Shown here piece by piece: positions 63,578 to 64,000 of a DNA stretch of 64,000 bases. Every line of letters begins with the position of its first letter. Within the stretch, counting starts at the first letter, position 1. The position numbers and the translations under genes are program-made. This stretch comes from Psychrobacillus psychrodurans (lineage in GTDB: Bacteria; Bacillota; Bacilli; Bacillales_A; Planococcaceae). The notes beneath the pieces were generated by a model that ran no database searches, had not been told where the DNA came from, and was given only the letters and a program-made list of their open reading frames with translations. The stretch spans positions 1 through 64,000 of the forward strand of contig FOUN01000005.1 in NCBI GenBank assembly GCA_900114885.1, written 5' to 3'.

Positions 63578-64000
63578 TATTTCCCCTTTTGACTGATAGT
63601 TTTAGACGATCCTTCGATTAATTCACCACGGTACCATACTTTTTGAACTGGTTTTTTAGGAAGCTCTTTTGTCCACTTTTTAAAAGTCTTTTCATCGGCA
63701 TAAGTTAACAATGTCATAACCTCTCCATCAGCCCCCGCACGACCAGTGCGCCCTGAACGATGTAAATACTGTTCAACTGAATGCGGTACATCTACATGAA
63801 TAACATGTGTTAGACCAGAAATATCTAAGCCTCTTGCTGCCACATCCGTAGCGATTAGTAAACTCACCTTACCGCTTTTAAAATCATCCAATGCTTTCTT
63901 TCGTTCATCCTTTTTCATTTCTGAATGAAGAGACACAATCGGTGCATCTCTGTATGCAAGTTTGGCGTCTTTCATTAAAAGCTGATCTAGACTATTTACA
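63577..64000 (-). CDS. DEAD-box RNA helicase, C-terminal part
   Basis: The right edge cuts this gene; 141 residues of the helicase C-terminal domain are seen. Motifs IVSLHSEM, LLIATDVAARGLDI (motif V) and HRSGRTGRAG (motif VI) identify a DEAD-box ATPase that remodels RNA. The frame remains open to 64000. The tail after motif VI is short (about 55 residues), so no extended RNA-binding C-terminus is present. Co-transcribed with the downstream aminopeptidase. Confidence 0.93.
   Translation of the reverse strand, partial: VNSLDQLLMKDAKLAYRDAPIVSLHSEMKKDERKKALDDFKSGKVSLLIATDVAARGLDISGLTHVIHVDVPHSVEQYLHRSGRTGRAGADGEVMTLLTYADEKTFKKWTKELPKKPVQKVWYRGELIEGSSKTISQKGK

Overview
The window is AT-rich, low-GC Gram-positive DNA. 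Endospore genes (a gamma-type SASP and pdaA, each behind a good sigma-G-like promoter), a LytST two-component pair, PerR, MreBH, FabL and frequent TTG/GTG starts after strong AGGAGG sites point to Bacillales. The order ygxA, ygzB, perR, bcp(ygaF), hemL(gsaB), ygaE, ygaD, ygaC, sspE, fabL, mutY, yfhP, yfhJ, yfhH, recX, yfhF matches my recollection of the B. subtilis rrnD-perR-yfh region. A Bacillaceae/Planococcaceae (Psychrobacillus-like) host is my inference, not a demonstrated assignment.

Layout. 1-566: 5' end of a 16S rRNA gene on the minus strand, with two tandem promoters and a long leader hairpin. 0.6-6.1 kb: ygxA, ygzB, then a lytS-lytT-cstA carbon/pyruvate-type sensing and uptake cluster. 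6.1-9 kb: small accessory genes (phosphatase, lipoprotein, two GNAT acetyltransferases). 9.2-13.8 kb: perR, a D-2-hydroxyacid dehydrogenase, bcp, hemL, ygaE. 14.1-19.8 kb: a complete oligopeptide ABC importer (D-F-A-B-C order) behind a probable CodY site. 19.9-30.9 kb: ygaD, ygaC, sspE, fabL, mutY, yfhP, yfhJ, yfhH, recX, yfhF, pdaA and an RNA uracil methyltransferase. 31-38 kb: a MerR/SRPBCC pair, a zinc alcohol dehydrogenase, and an MFS transporter co-transcribed with a chemoreceptor behind an attenuator-like leader. 38-46.6 kb: class I fumarase, a PerR-controlled metal P-type ATPase (PfeT type), yfkH, an AgcS symporter. 47-50.7 kb: pseudouridine catabolism (psuK-psuG) and motAB with a sigma-D-like promoter. 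50.8-64 kb: two M29 aminopeptidases, mreBH, carbonic anhydrase, pepF, a TspO-like protein, map, thiT with a TPP riboswitch, an M20 peptidase, a GDSL hydrolase and the 3' part of a DEAD-box helicase.

Genes that work together. PerR (9.3 kb) probably controls itself and pfeT (40.8 kb), linking peroxide sensing to iron export. LytST probably drives cstA. The Opp importer and several peptidases (two AmpS, PepF, an M20 enzyme) form a peptide-use theme. I saw no prophage, insertion sequence, CRISPR array or defence island.

The most unusual non-coding signals are: the leader upstream of the MFS-chemoreceptor operon (tiny frames whose last stop codon nearly touches a terminator); an exactly 21-bp-phased array of TTACTTGC, with a two-unit inverted copy 7 kb away; a family of perfect palindromic terminators followed by a conserved TTGCCTGTCC box; an ~82-bp GC-rich tandem repeat; and a rRNA leader hairpin starting next to the mature 16S end.
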